DNA of 64,000 bases from Clostridium beijerinckii. GTDB lineage: Bacteria > Bacillota > Clostridia > Clostridiales > Clostridiaceae. Every line of letters begins with the position of its first letter. The first letter of the stretch is position 1. The stretch lies in the NCBI RefSeq assembly GCF_036699995.1, contig NZ_CP144906.1, forward strand, positions 930,001-994,000. The letters run 5' to 3'. A model generated the notes under the pieces. The model saw nothing but the letters and a program-made list of their open reading frames with translations. It was not told where the DNA came from and did not search any database. Below are positions 27,782 to 37,170 of this stretch, one piece after another. The position numbers were made by a program, and so were the translations under genes.

Positions 27782-29620
27782 ATGTTAAAAAAAATTCAAT
27801 CATTATTGATTGGAAGAGCTCTTAAAACTAACGAATTAGCTGAAGAAAAATTTAGTGTTCTTTGGGGATTGCCAATATTATCAAGCGATGCTATTTCATC
27901 GGTAGCTTATGCAAGTGAAGAAATACTATTAGTCCTTATACCTATTCTTGGTATGCGCGCATATGGATCGATGATAGAAATAGCAATAGCAATTACAGTT
28001 TTATTAGGAATAATAGTGTTTTCATATAGACAAATAATCGATAATTTTCCTCATGGGGGCGGATCGTATATTGTTGCAAGCGAAAATATAGGTAAGCTTC
28101 CAGGATTGGTGGCAGCGTCATCATTGATAATTGATTATTTGCTAACTGTTGCAGTTAGTACCTGTGCAGGAGCAGCTGCAATAACATCAGCAATTCCAGC
28201 ATTGTTGCCGTATCAACCGTTAATAGCTATTTTTGTAATAGGGTTAATAACATTAGGGAATCTTAGAGGAATAAGGGATTCATCTAAGTTATTTGGAATA
28301 CCAACATATTTATTTATATTATCAATAATAATAATGATAGTAACAGGAGTATTCAAAGTATTAGTATTGAAAGAAACTCCGGAGCAATTATACGTAGTTC
28401 CACAAGCTGCTGGAGATTTGACTTTGTTATTATTCCTAAAGGCCTTTTCTTCGGGATGTACTGCATTGACAGGTATCGAAGCGGTAAGTGATGGAATACC
28501 TAATTTTAAAAATCCAGCCCAGAAGAATGCAAAAATAGTATTAGGAACATTAGCTTGTATTGTTTTTACTATATTTGGTGGGATATCATATCTCTCAACA
28601 ATGTACAAAGCAGTTCCAGGTCAAGATATTACAGTAATAGCACAAATAGCAATCCAAGTTTTTGGACAAAATAGCTTAATGTTTTTTATAGTACAAGCTA
28701 CGACAGCTATTATTCTTACACTTGCAGCTAATACTGCATTCTCAGACTTGCCTCTACTGTTATCAATATTGGCTAAGGATGGATATGTTCCAAGACAACT
28801 TGGGAAAAGGGGAACTAGATTAAGTTTTTCAAATGGAATAGTATTGTTGTTTCTAGTATCTTCACTTTTAGTTTATATTGCAGATGGTAGTACCCATATG
28901 TTGTTATCTCTATATGCAGTTGGTGTATTTATATCATTCACACTATCACAATTTGGAATGTTTAGAAAATGGACTAAGAGCAAGGAAGGGCATTGGAGAC
29001 ATAAAGCTTTTATAAATGGTTTAGGGGCAGCTGTTACAGCAGCGACATGCATAATAATAGGTGTAGAGAAGTTTAAGCATGGAGCATGGATTGTGCTTGT
29101 ATGTATACCGATACTCGTGACAGGAATGTTAAGAGTTAGAAGACACTATACTAAGGTTAGAGAAAACTTAAAAATAGAAACAGGTTTAGAGAGTTTAATT
29201 GTAAGAGAAGCCATAACTAAACATGTTATTGTACCAGTTCAAACAATTAATAAATCTTTCATAAAGAGTTTAAATTGTGCTTTAACTCTTGGTGAGAACA
29301 TAGAAGTTTATCATGTTAGTACAGATGAAGAAGTAACAAAGAAGCTAATAGAAAAGTATAATAAGCTTGGGATAGCAGCGCAATTAGTTATAGAAAATGC
29401 GCCATACAGAAATGTTAATGAGAAACTTTTAGCGTATGTGGAAGAAAAACATAAGCAGTTAAAGAAACATGAAGTAATAACAATAGTAATGCCTCAATTT
29501 ATCATACATAAATGGTGGCATCAGACACTTCATAATCAAACATCAATACTCTTAAGAAGATCTATACTTAAGATGAGAAATGTAGTTATTGTAACTGTGC
29601 CTTATATAATTAATGAATAG
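27782..29620 (+). CDS. kimA: APC-superfamily potassium importer, KimA type
   Basis: 612 aa with about 12 TM helices in the N-terminal two thirds (start ~35; LPILSSDAISSVAYASEEIL, DNFPHGGGSYIVASENIGK, TGIEAVSDGIPNFKNP) and a ~150-residue soluble C-terminal domain. Length, topology and motifs match B. subtilis KimA (YdaO), a high-affinity K+/H+ symporter whose activity is inhibited by c-di-AMP. GGGGGAAG precedes the ATG. It is alone in its transcript. It could be an amino-acid transporter, because the APC fold is shared, but the N-terminal pattern favours KimA. Confidence 0.85.
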   Translation: MLKKIQSLLIGRALKTNELAEEKFSVLWGLPILSSDAISSVAYASEEILLVLIPILGMRAYGSMIEIAIAITVLLGIIVFSYRQIIDNFPHGGGSYIVASENIGKLPGLVAASSLIIDYLLTVAVSTCAGAAAITSAIPALLPYQPLIAIFVIGLITLGNLRGIRDSSKLFGIPTYLFILSIIIMIVTGVFKVLVLKETPEQLYVVPQAAGDLTLLLFLKAFSSGCTALTGIEAVSDGIPNFKNPAQKNAKIVLGTLACIVFTIFGGISYLSTMYKAVPGQDITVIAQIAIQVFGQNSLMFFIVQATTAIILTLAANTAFSDLPLLLSILAKDGYVPRQLGKRGTRLSFSNGIVLLFLVSSLLVYIADGSTHMLLSLYAVGVFISFTLSQFGMFRKWTKSKEGHWRHKAFINGLGAAVTAATCIIIGVEKFKHGAWIVLVCIPILVTGMLRVRRHYTKVRENLKIETGLESLIVREAITKHVIVPVQTINKSFIKSLNCALTLGENIEVYHVSTDEEVTKKLIEKYNKLGIAAQLVIENAPYRNVNEKLLAYVEEKHKQLKKHEVITIVMPQFIIHKWWHQTLHNQTSILLRRSILKMRNVVIVTVPYIINE

Positions 29621-29636
29621 GATTATATAATATAGA

Positions 29637-29680
29637 AAGGAGAGTATCTCAAAAATATTTGAGATACTCTCCTTATTTCC
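29637..29680. terminator. hairpin between kimA and lysP
   Basis: AAGGAGAGTATCTCAAA / TTTGAGATACTCTCCTT, a very stable stem lying between convergent genes. The T-tail is weak on both strands; it probably terminates both. Confidence 0.75.
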
Positions 29681-29761
29681 AGAGAAATATAATATTTAAA
29701 GCTAAATATAGAAAGTACAAATAAAAGTTAAACTTAAAAAGTATGATCTTACTTTGTGTTA

Positions 29762-31186
29762 CTATTTATCAGAGAAGTCTAAATCAACTTTATCTAAAGG
29801 AATAACTTTAGTCTTATTCTTTATTTTATAACCCACGTATAAGATCAAGAATAATGGAAGTCCTATATAAGCTGCAATTAATCCATTCCAATCAATTGCC
29901 TCAGGAGTAATGTATGAATATCCTTGACCTATTATTATAATGATACACATTAATAATGCTAATATTGGACCAAATGGATATAAACTAGCTTTATATTTTA
30001 ACTCATTTAAATCTCTTCCTTGATAAATATATGCTTTTCTAAATCTATAGTGGCATATTGCTATACCTACCCAAGCTATAAATCCAGCAAGACCAGATGC
30101 TGCAACTAGCCAAACATAAACAGTACTCTCTGCATATAGACCTGTTAAAAAGCAAGCAGAAGCTATTAATGTAGTTAGAAGCACGGCATTTATAGGTACA
30201 CCTCTATTATTTGTTTTAGCAAAAGCTTTAGGAGCCATACCTTCTTTAGCCATTGCATAAAGCATTCTACTTGACGCATACATACCAGAGTTACCGGCAG
30301 ATAATACAGAAGTTAATATGATTGCATTAATCAATGAAGCAGCGCCCGCAATACCAGCTTTTTCAAATACCATTGTAAATGGGCTTGTATCAAGTCCAGC
30401 TTCAGTAAATGGTATTATTGCTCCAAGGACAATAATTGTACCTAGGTAAAATATTAATATTCTCCAAAATATTGATTTTATAGCTTTAGGAATATTTTTC
30501 TCAGAATCTTCACTTTCACCTGCAGCAATTCCAATAAGTTCAGTACCTTGAAATGAAAAACCTGCAATTAAGAAAATTGAAAATATTGATTTAATTCCTC
30601 CGTGGAAAGGTCCATCTTCAATGGTGAAGTTATGAAATCCAACTTTATCTCCACCCATTATTCCTACAATCATTAAAACACCAATCACTATGAATATAAG
30701 AACGGTAATAACTTTAATCCCAGCAAACCAGTATTCTGATTCACCATATGCCTTAGATGATAGAACATTTAGTCCTACTATAATTACTAAAAATAAAATA
30801 CTCCAATATAGGGCATTTACATCTGGGAACCAGTATTTCATCAACAGAGCACCAGCAACCATTTCGGCTGCAATTGTTATAGCCCAGTTGTACCAGTAGT
30901 TCCAACCAAGGGCAAATCCAAGAGCTGGATCAATAAATTTATTAGCATATGAGCTAAATGAACCAGATATTGGCATATGAGTTGCCATTTCTCCTAAGCT
31001 TGTCATTAAAAAGTATACCATGATACCTACTAGTGCATAAGCTACTAATGCGCCACCAGGACCAGCTTGGTGGAGAGTATCACCCATTGCAAGGAATATA
31101 CCGGTACCAATAGATCCGCCTATGGCTATCATGTTTAAGTGTCTTGCTTTTAAACTTCTCTTTAATTCGTGATTTTCTTCACTCAT
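29762..31186 (-). CDS. lysP: lysine-specific permease
   Basis: A 474-aa amino-acid permease with 12 TM helices. The stretch LKARHLNMIAIGGSIGTGIF, then GEMATHMPISGSFSSY, FALGWNYWYNWAITIA and GFSFQGTELIGIAAGESED are nearly identical in pattern to E. coli LysP. It imports lysine with protons. I start at MSEENHE because GGAGG lies 9 nt upstream; an earlier ATG overlaps that site. The long 5' leader carries a lysine riboswitch, which independently supports the substrate. It is the only gene in its transcript. Confidence 0.95.
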   Translation of the reverse strand: MSEENHELKRSLKARHLNMIAIGGSIGTGIFLAMGDTLHQAGPGGALVAYALVGIMVYFLMTSLGEMATHMPISGSFSSYANKFIDPALGFALGWNYWYNWAITIAAEMVAGALLMKYWFPDVNALYWSILFLVIIVGLNVLSSKAYGESEYWFAGIKVITVLIFIVIGVLMIVGIMGGDKVGFHNFTIEDGPFHGGIKSIFSIFLIAGFSFQGTELIGIAAGESEDSEKNIPKAIKSIFWRILIFYLGTIIVLGAIIPFTEAGLDTSPFTMVFEKAGIAGAASLINAIILTSVLSAGNSGMYASSRMLYAMAKEGMAPKAFAKTNNRGVPINAVLLTTLIASACFLTGLYAESTVYVWLVAASGLAGFIAWVGIAICHYRFRKAYIYQGRDLNELKYKASLYPFGPILALLMCIIIIIGQGYSYITPEAIDWNGLIAAYIGLPLFLILYVGYKIKNKTKVIPLDKVDLDFSDK

Positions 31187-31255
31187 TTTTCTATCCTCCA
31201 TTATGGTTTTAAATTTCCATAAGCAAGTAACTAAGATAATATAAAAATTAAAACA

Positions 31256-31286
31256 ATAAAAAAAGCCATGAGAGCATACTCATGAC
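31256..31286 (-). terminator. lysine riboswitch terminator
   Basis: On the minus strand CATGAG-TATG-CTCTCATGG then TTTTTTTAT. Its GCTCTC is complementary to GAGAGC at the 3' edge of the aptamer, giving the antiterminator alternative. Confidence 0.85.
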
Positions 31287-31341
31287 ATAAATACGAAAGT
31301 TACACATTTTAAAAATATGACGAATATCGACATTTACATTA

Positions 31342-31508
31342 AAAATAGCTCTCCACAAAATAAGTTGTGGCAGTCTTGTATATATTTTACACAAGCCCAG
31401 CAAATAGTATTAAAGCAATCAACCATTTACTTCGGCGAAAGTTCCTTTCTTATTACTTCAATGAGCTTACCTCCATAATAATACTCTTAAATTTCGCGCC
31501 TCTATCTT
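31342..31508 (-). promoter_or_regulatory. lysine riboswitch (L-box) aptamer
   Basis: Read on the minus strand: AAGATAGAGGCGCGAA, then TAGTATTATTATGGAGG-type P2, AAAGGAACTTTCGCCGAAG, CTGGGCTTGTGT and the closing GTGGAGAGCTATTTT. The opening AAGATAG pairs with CTATTTT (P1). The AGAGGCGCGAA and CGCCGAAG blocks are hallmark L-box sequence. With the downstream terminator this makes a lysine-induced OFF switch for lysP. Confidence 0.93.
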
Positions 31509-31623
31509 AGTTATTTACCTATTAAGTTATATGTAATTATGTAATAAAATGAGGAATAAGTCAATATAAAATATTTAACAATTTATAAAAATGCATAGAA
31601 AATGACTAAAAAGTTTGCAGATT

Positions 31624-31664
31624 AAAAGCGACTATTTGAAATTATTTCAATAGTCGCTTTTTTA
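31624..31664. terminator. terminator downstream of the YtrA-type ABC operon
   Basis: AAAAGCGACTATTTGAAAT / ATTTCAATAGTCGCTTTTTT. A near-perfect stem with a T-run on the plus strand and a shorter one on the minus strand. Confidence 0.8.
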
Positions 31665-31768
31665 ATATTTATAAATAAATATACTATCTTAGCAATGATT
31701 AGTGTTATATTTAAGCTTTTTATGCAAGTCGGCACTATAGCAAGATTATATATTTAAAATGACATTTT

Positions 31769-32572
31769 TTATTCTAAATTTAATTTATTTTTTAATATAT
31801 AGCTTGTTATTATGAAATAAACTATTATGAAGATTATATTAAATACTGTGATAGATATTAAAAATAAATTAATAGGCCAAAGAGATTCAACATTTCTTAG
31901 TAGATCAGGCAGTCTAGAGGATGAAAAAGCTATCCCAATAGATGATGATATTGCACCTGCAATTAAATTTAATACTATAAATGCCCCGAAAGATGAAAGA
32001 ATTCTATGCTTACTAAATATATGCCCAATTGATATAGAAGCATAAATCATACTAATAAATTTTACAAACTGAAATACCATAGCAATTAATAATTCTATAA
32101 TAATTACATAAATTTGTATTCCTATTTTAGCATAACCTTCTGAAAGAGCCCTAAAAGTTTCAGAAAAGAATTGGCCAAAAGCTCTAGGGTCAAATGCCAT
32201 AATAATTATTGAAAGTATGGCTACAATTCCACTTATTATAGTCCAAAAAGTAGCAATTGAAAGTTTGCTTGTAATGTTTGTGATAGTGCTCACTGGAAGG
32301 GTGTTCATTAAATATCCTTCATCACCAAGTAGATTTTTATAAAATCTTTGGATAATTATGAAAAAGGTAACTATGAATACAGCAGCCATAGTACATCCGT
32401 ATCCAAAGATGCTTAGTATAAATGGGATTGAACCAAATCCTTGAAGTTTATGTGATAGACCAGTTCCGATAAAAACTTTATTAATGATAGCAAATGCTAA
32501 TAATACTAAATAAAGTGGTATAAGGGTTCTGCCAGTTGCTTTTACCTCATACTTCATTAATTTTCCTAACAT
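31769..32572 (-). CDS. ABC transporter membrane subunit
   Basis: A 267-aa hydrophobic protein with about six TM helices (for example IPFILSIFGYGCTMAAVFIVTFFII and a C-terminal INLFLISITVFNIIFIIVYFII). It starts MLGKLMKYEVKATGRTLIPLY, the common opening of ABC-2-like permeases paired with YtrB/BcrA-type ATPases. The start overlaps the end of the ATPase gene by 7 nt. It forms an exporter with the preceding gene; the substrate is unknown. Operons of this layout in Bacillus respond to cell-wall antibiotics, which is only a possibility here. Confidence 0.85.
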   Translation of the reverse strand: MLGKLMKYEVKATGRTLIPLYLVLLAFAIINKVFIGTGLSHKLQGFGSIPFILSIFGYGCTMAAVFIVTFFIIIQRFYKNLLGDEGYLMNTLPVSTITNITSKLSIATFWTIISGIVAILSIIIMAFDPRAFGQFFSETFRALSEGYAKIGIQIYVIIIELLIAMVFQFVKFISMIYASISIGHIFSKHRILSSFGAFIVLNLIAGAISSSIGIAFSSSRLPDLLRNVESLWPINLFLISITVFNIIFIIVYFIITSYILKNKLNLE

Positions 32573-33345
32573 CTAAATACCTCCCTAAATAGAGCATCAA
32601 CACTCTTGCCTTCATTTTCTCTTATTTCATCAACACTTTTAGTTAAGAATATATTCCCATATGATATAAATACTACATCATCTAATATTCTTTCAATGTC
32701 AGAAATAAGGTGAGTAGATATAATTATAGTGGCATTTTCATTGTAATTAGTGATTATTGTATTTAAAATATAATCTCTGGCAGCGGGATCAACACCTGCG
32801 ATAGGTTCATCTAATAAATACAAATCGGCCTCTCTACTCATAACTAAAATGAGTTGTACTTTTTCTTTTGTACCCTTTGACATGGTTTTTAATTTATCAT
32901 TGGGATTAATGTTAAGTTTCGATAACATATTGTAAGCTTTCTCAGGATTGAAATTATCGTAGAAGTCCTGAAAAAAATTAATGATGTCTGAAACTTTCAT
33001 CCAGTCATTAAGATAAGTTCTTTCAGGAAGGTATGAAACAATCTTCTTTGTTTCAATTCCAGGTTTATTTCCTGATATTAATATTTCCCCACTTGATGGA
33101 GTTAAAAGACCGTTTGCTAACTTTATTAGTGTGCTTTTACCACTACCATTTGGACCTAAAAGTCCAACAATTCTACCACGATTAATTTTTAGATTTATCC
33201 CTTTCAATGCCTCAGTATTAGAATAAGTCTTAAATAAATTTCTACATTCTAAAATAGGGACATTATCCATATTGCTATTTGTAAAAGTAGACATTGTATC
33301 ACTTTCGCTAGAGTTATACAATATTTTATTATCAGCATTACTCAT
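32566..33345 (-). CDS. ABC transporter ATP-binding protein
   Basis: A 259-aa ATPase: Walker A GLLGPNGSGKST, a Q-loop, an ABC signature that is degenerate (TMSKGTKEKVQLI), Walker B LYLLDEPIAGVDP and switch His in IISTHLI. A ~25-residue polar N-terminal extension precedes the nucleotide-binding fold. The start overlaps the stop of the upstream GntR gene as TAATG, with AAGGAG inside that gene. It works with the next gene as an exporter under the YtrA-like repressor. Confidence 0.93.
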   Translation of the reverse strand: MSNADNKILYNSSESDTMSTFTNSNMDNVPILECRNLFKTYSNTEALKGINLKINRGRIVGLLGPNGSGKSTLIKLANGLLTPSSGEILISGNKPGIETKKIVSYLPERTYLNDWMKVSDIINFFQDFYDNFNPEKAYNMLSKLNINPNDKLKTMSKGTKEKVQLILVMSREADLYLLDEPIAGVDPAARDYILNTIITNYNENATIIISTHLISDIERILDDVVFISYGNIFLTKSVDEIRENEGKSVDALFREVFRC

Positions 33346-33713
33346 TATTTCATCTCCTTTGATATAATTTCTATAAGTTGGATTGTCTCTTGATTGGTAT
33401 AACCGATTTTCTCCATGTTGTAGAGAAATTTTTCAATTTGATCTCTTGCTAAACCATTTCTTATATTTTTAATCATATTAACGTCCTCCGTAATAAATCT
33501 GCCACTTGTTCTTTGAGAAAATACTAAACCAGTTCTCTCAAGTTCTGTTAATGCTTTTTGCATTGTATTAGGATTAACAGCTGCATCACCTGCCATATCT
33601 CTAACTGATGGCAATTTTTCGCCAGCTTTGTATATGCCAGAAACGATTCTAAGTTGTATTTGTTCCATTAGCTGCATGTAAATTGGTCTATCGTCATTAA
33701 AATCCCATGACAT
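33345..33713 (-). CDS. GntR-family repressor, YtrA subfamily
   Basis: 122 aa. The N-terminal winged helix opens with DRPIYMQLMEQIQLRIVSGI and continues GEKLPSVRDMAGDAAVNPNTMQKALTELE, the GntR DNA-binding signature. The C-terminal part is only ~45 residues, the short effector-less form that defines the YtrA subfamily. It is the first gene of a three-gene operon with the ABC ATPase and permease, which such regulators normally repress. Its upstream region holds repeated GTAC/TTGTA words. Confidence 0.92.
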   Translation of the reverse strand: MSWDFNDDRPIYMQLMEQIQLRIVSGIYKAGEKLPSVRDMAGDAAVNPNTMQKALTELERTGLVFSQRTSGRFITEDVNMIKNIRNGLARDQIEKFLYNMEKIGYTNQETIQLIEIISKEMK

Positions 33714-33739
33714 AGTCTCACTCCTTCATAAATTGTACT

Positions 33740-33785
33740 ACTGTATTGTTGTACTAAGTTGTTAATACAATAATACAACTATAAC
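33740..33785 (-). promoter_or_regulatory. possible YtrA-type operator region
   Basis: TTGTACTACTGTATTGTTGTAC followed by GTTGTTAATACAATAATACAAC, read on the plus strand. GTAC words flank 12 nt, and TTGTA/TACAA words repeat, just upstream of the GntR gene. The exact operator is not resolved. Confidence 0.35.
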
Positions 33786-33845
33786 TTTTAGCTGTCAAGA
33801 AAAATAAAATGATTTTTTGTAGGTTAAATAAGGCAATGAAATCTG

Positions 33846-33874
33846 TTGAATATTAAAAATTGTGGTGTTATAAT
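33846..33874 (+). promoter_or_regulatory. nadABC promoter
   Basis: TTGAAT (33846-33851), a 17-bp spacer, perfect TATAAT (33869-33874). Confidence 0.8.
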
Positions 33875-33884
33875 TATTTTCAAT

Positions 33885-33898
33885 GGTGTATATACACC
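33885..33898 (+). promoter_or_regulatory. palindromic candidate operator of nadABC
   Basis: GGTGTATATACACC, a perfect 14-bp palindrome starting ~11 nt after the -10 box, about where transcription begins. Firmicute NAD-synthesis operons are commonly repressed by NiaR, so it is a candidate NiaR site. Confidence 0.5.
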
Positions 33899-33930
33899 TG
33901 TAAAATTAATTAAAAGAGGTGTAAATAAAC

Positions 33931-34860
33931 GTGGCGATGGATTTAGCAAAAGAAATATTAAAGTTAAAGAGAGAAAAGAATGCACTTATTCTTGCACACT
34001 ATTACCAACCAGGAATTATACAAGACTTAGCAGATTATGTAGGAGATTCTTATTATTTAAGTGAAATAGCTAGAGATTGCAAAGAGGAAGTTATAATGTT
34101 TTGCGGGGTTAGATTTATGGCAGAGAGTGCAAAAATTTTATCACCGAATAAGACTGTTTTAATGCCGTGTCCTAGTGCAGGATGTTCTATGGCAGATATG
34201 GCAAGCGGCAAGGCTTTATTAGAACTAAAGGAAAAACATCCAGATGCCTATGTAGTTTGTTATATAAATTCAACGTGTAATGTGAAAGCTCATTGTGATG
34301 TAGCTGTGACATCTTCAAGTGCATTAAAAATATTAAAGAAGATACCTAATAAAAAGATTATGTTTTTACCTGATAGGAACCTAGGTGAATATATATCAGA
34401 GTTTTTCCCAGAAAAAGAGTTCATACTATGGGATGGATTTTGTAGGTGTCATAATAAGGTAAGCAGAGAAGATATATTGATTGAAAAAGAAAAACATAGA
34501 AATGCAAAAGTATTAGTACATCCTGAATGCACAAAGGAAATCAGAGATATTGCAGATTATATAGGGAGCACAAGTGGGATAATAGATTATGCAACTAGAG
34601 ATGAAGGAACCGAGTTTATAATAGCGACAGAAGAAGGAATTTTACATGAATTAAAGAAAAGGAATCCTAATAAAAATTTCTTTATACCAGGAGATAGAAT
34701 ATGTTGCCAAGACATGAAAAAGACAACCCTTGAAAATTTATATGATGCCTTATTGAATATGAAAAATGAAATGATTCTAGAAGAAAATGTTAGAAAAAAG
34801 GCGTTAAGATCGTTAGAAAATATGCATTTACTTGCATCGCAAGATGTTAGAAGTAATTAG
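33931..34860 (+). CDS. nadA: quinolinate synthase A
   Basis: A 309-aa cytosolic enzyme condensing iminoaspartate with dihydroxyacetone phosphate to quinolinate. Signatures: ILAHYYQPGIIQDLADYVGDS, the cluster cysteines in MFCGVRFMAE, YINSTCNVKAHCDVAVTSS and ICCQDM, and MPCPSAGCSMAD. The start is GTG, placed by AGAGGTG about 9 nt upstream (an ATG two codons later is the alternative). It is first in a nadA-nadB-nadC operon. Confidence 0.96.
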   Translation: MAMDLAKEILKLKREKNALILAHYYQPGIIQDLADYVGDSYYLSEIARDCKEEVIMFCGVRFMAESAKILSPNKTVLMPCPSAGCSMADMASGKALLELKEKHPDAYVVCYINSTCNVKAHCDVAVTSSSALKILKKIPNKKIMFLPDRNLGEYISEFFPEKEFILWDGFCRCHNKVSREDILIEKEKHRNAKVLVHPECTKEIRDIADYIGSTSGIIDYATRDEGTEFIIATEEGILHELKKRNPNKNFFIPGDRICCQDMKKTTLENLYDALLNMKNEMILEENVRKKALRSLENMHLLASQDVRSN

Positions 34861-34867
34861 GAAAAAT

Positions 34868-36175
34868 ATGAATAAGTTTGTTGATGTTCTAATAATAGGT
34901 TCAGGGGTATCAGGTCTTTATTGTGGATTAAATTTAAGGAAAGATTTAAATGTCTTGATTGTATGTAAAGATAAGATTACTTGCAGTAATACTTATCTGG
35001 CACAAGGAGGAATATCTGTTGCAAAAGGTGTTGAGGATATTCCACTATATATAGAGGATACTTTAAAAGCAGGAAGATACAAAAATGATTTGGAGGCTGT
35101 TGAAACTTTAATTAATGAATCTATGGTTAACATAGAATTATTAATTGAAATGGGACTTGCTTTTGATAGAAATGAAGATGGAAGTTTAAACTTTACAAAA
35201 GAAGGCGCTCATTCTGTAAATAGGATAGTTCATACAAAGGATAATACAGGAGAAAGTACTGCAAAAATTTTAATTGATAAAGTGAAAAAGAGAGAAAATA
35301 TAAGTGTTTATGAAAATACTCATTTTGTAGATATTATAGAAAAAGAAAATAAGTGTATTGGAGCCTTGTTAATAAGAGAAGGTGAGCAAATAAATGTTTA
35401 TGCAAAAGCTGTTGTATTGGCAACTGGAGGCATAGGTGGATTATTTAATAATTCAACTAATCAGAGAATATTGACAGGAGATGGAATAGCATCAGCAATA
35501 AGACACAATATAGAATTAAAGGATATGAATTATATTCAAATTCACCCGACAGCATTTTATGAAGAAGGTGAAAATAAGAGGAAATTTTTAATATCAGAAT
35601 CTCTAAGAGGGGAAGGTGGAATTCTTACAAATATAAAAGGGGAAAGATTCATAAATGAGCTTTTGCCGAGGGATGTGGTATCAGAAGCAGTATATAATCA
35701 GATAAAAGAGACAGAAGTACCTTATGTAAATTTAGATATAAGGTTTTTGGGAAAAGACTATATAATAAATAGATTTTCAACTATTTATGAGGAATGCTTA
35801 AAAAGAGGAACAGATATAACAAAGGAATGTATTAAAGTTTCTCCAGCTCAGCATTTTTTTATGGGAGGAATAAAAGTAGATTTGGATTCTAAAACATCTA
35901 TGAAAAACCTATATGCGGTTGGAGAGACAAGCTGTACAGGAGTACATGGTGCTAACAGACTCGCAAGTAATTCATTACTTGAAGGACTTGTATTTTCAAG
36001 AAGAGCTGCAATATCAATTAACAACATTGTGGATTATTTGGAAATTAAAGTTTTTCCTGTGGAAAGATTAGAAAAATCATGGGACGAATTACAAGAAGAA
36101 AATAAAGAGATAACTGTTAGAACTATAAAAGAAAAGGGGGGAAAGTTAGATGATAAATTATTTAGTTATAGATAA
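34868..36175 (+). CDS. nadB: L-aspartate oxidase
   Basis: A 435-aa flavoprotein making iminoaspartate for NadA. The N-terminal FAD motif VLIIGSGVSGLYCGLNL is present, with TYLAQGGISVAKG, the substrate region HPTAFYEEG and the C-terminal GETSCTGVHGANRLASNSLLE. I start at MNKFVDV, 7 nt after the nadA stop; upstream in-frame ATGs lie inside nadA. It is shorter than E. coli NadB (540 aa) because the C-terminal helical domain is reduced, as in other clostridia. The end overlaps nadC by 26 nt. Confidence 0.94.
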   Translation: MNKFVDVLIIGSGVSGLYCGLNLRKDLNVLIVCKDKITCSNTYLAQGGISVAKGVEDIPLYIEDTLKAGRYKNDLEAVETLINESMVNIELLIEMGLAFDRNEDGSLNFTKEGAHSVNRIVHTKDNTGESTAKILIDKVKKRENISVYENTHFVDIIEKENKCIGALLIREGEQINVYAKAVVLATGGIGGLFNNSTNQRILTGDGIASAIRHNIELKDMNYIQIHPTAFYEEGENKRKFLISESLRGEGGILTNIKGERFINELLPRDVVSEAVYNQIKETEVPYVNLDIRFLGKDYIINRFSTIYEECLKRGTDITKECIKVSPAQHFFMGGIKVDLDSKTSMKNLYAVGETSCTGVHGANRLASNSLLEGLVFSRRAAISINNIVDYLEIKVFPVERLEKSWDELQEENKEITVRTIKEKGGKLDDKLFSYR

Positions 36176-36995
36176 AATAATAAAAGATGCACTTATTGAA
36201 GAGTGTCCAAACGAGGACATAACCACAAATTCAATCATAGGAGAGGAAAGTATCTCTACAGTAGAATTGATTTGCAAGGAGGAAGGCATAGTTGCGGGCC
36301 TTGAAGTATTTAAAAGAGTATTTGATTTATTAGGAAATGTGGAGATTGAATTTTATAAGCGTGATGGAGATAATGTACATGTAAAAGACAGAATTGCTTT
36401 TCTAAAAGGTAATACAAGAAGCTTATTAGTTGGGGAAAGGATTGCACTAAATTTACTTCAAAGGATGAGTGGAATAGCTACATTGACGAATAGATTTATA
36501 CAAGAAATAAAACACACAAAGGCAAAATTATTAGATACAAGAAAAACAACACCAAATTTAAGGATATTAGAGAAATATTCTGTAAAGATTGGGGGCGGAT
36601 GTAATCACAGATTTAATTTATCTGATGGTGTAATGATTAAAGACAATCATATTAGTGCGGCTGGCGGAATAAAAAAAGCTATAGAGCTAACGAGAAAAAA
36701 TTCTTCATTTGTTAGAAAAATAGAGGTAGAAACTGAAAATTTAGAAATGGTGCAGGAAGCACTATTAGCAGGCGCAGATATAATAATGCTTGATAATATG
36801 GGTTTAGAGATAGCTAAAGAGGCAGTTGAAATAATAGGAAAAAGAGCCCTAATAGAATTCTCAGGAAATGTTGAACTAAATAATATTAAAGAAATAGCTG
36901 AAATAGGTGTTGATTACATATCTGTAGGAGCATTAACACACTCAGCTAAAATATTGGACTTTAGTTTAAAAAACTTAACATTGTTAGAAAATTAA
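36150..36995 (+). CDS. nadC: nicotinate-nucleotide pyrophosphorylase (carboxylating)
   Basis: 281 aa. It converts quinolinate and PRPP to nicotinate mononucleotide. Signatures: ALIEECPNEDITTNSI at the N-terminus, ERIALNLLQRMSGIATLT, LLDTRKTTPNLR with KIGGGCNHRFNLSDGVMIKDNH, and C-terminal DYISVGALTHSAK. GGGGGG in the 3' end of nadB is the ribosome site; the overlap couples translation. It completes the de novo pathway to NaMN. No obvious terminator follows immediately. Confidence 0.96.
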   Translation: MINYLVIDKIIKDALIEECPNEDITTNSIIGEESISTVELICKEEGIVAGLEVFKRVFDLLGNVEIEFYKRDGDNVHVKDRIAFLKGNTRSLLVGERIALNLLQRMSGIATLTNRFIQEIKHTKAKLLDTRKTTPNLRILEKYSVKIGGGCNHRFNLSDGVMIKDNHISAAGGIKKAIELTRKNSSFVRKIEVETENLEMVQEALLAGADIIMLDNMGLEIAKEAVEIIGKRALIEFSGNVELNNIKEIAEIGVDYISVGALTHSAKILDFSLKNLTLLEN

Positions 36996-37170
36996 AAACT
37001 GATAATTAATATTTCTGTATCAAATGAAACGGATTTAATACGAACATTCTATTATAATAATTCTATAAGTTGATTGATTTATCTAAATTCTATATTTCAA
37101 TTACTAGTGTATGGTCAAAGTTTAATGATTAGTGAATTTAAATGAGTGTGAAATTTAGGAGGAGAATTTT

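Noticed and set aside
27541..27782. c-di-AMP (ydaO) riboswitch in front of kimA
   Set aside because: The leader is short and I do not see the conserved ydaO core, only one hairpin.
33846..34064. Open frame starting at 33846 in another frame overlapping nadA
   Set aside because: No ribosome site and it overlaps the well-supported nadA start.
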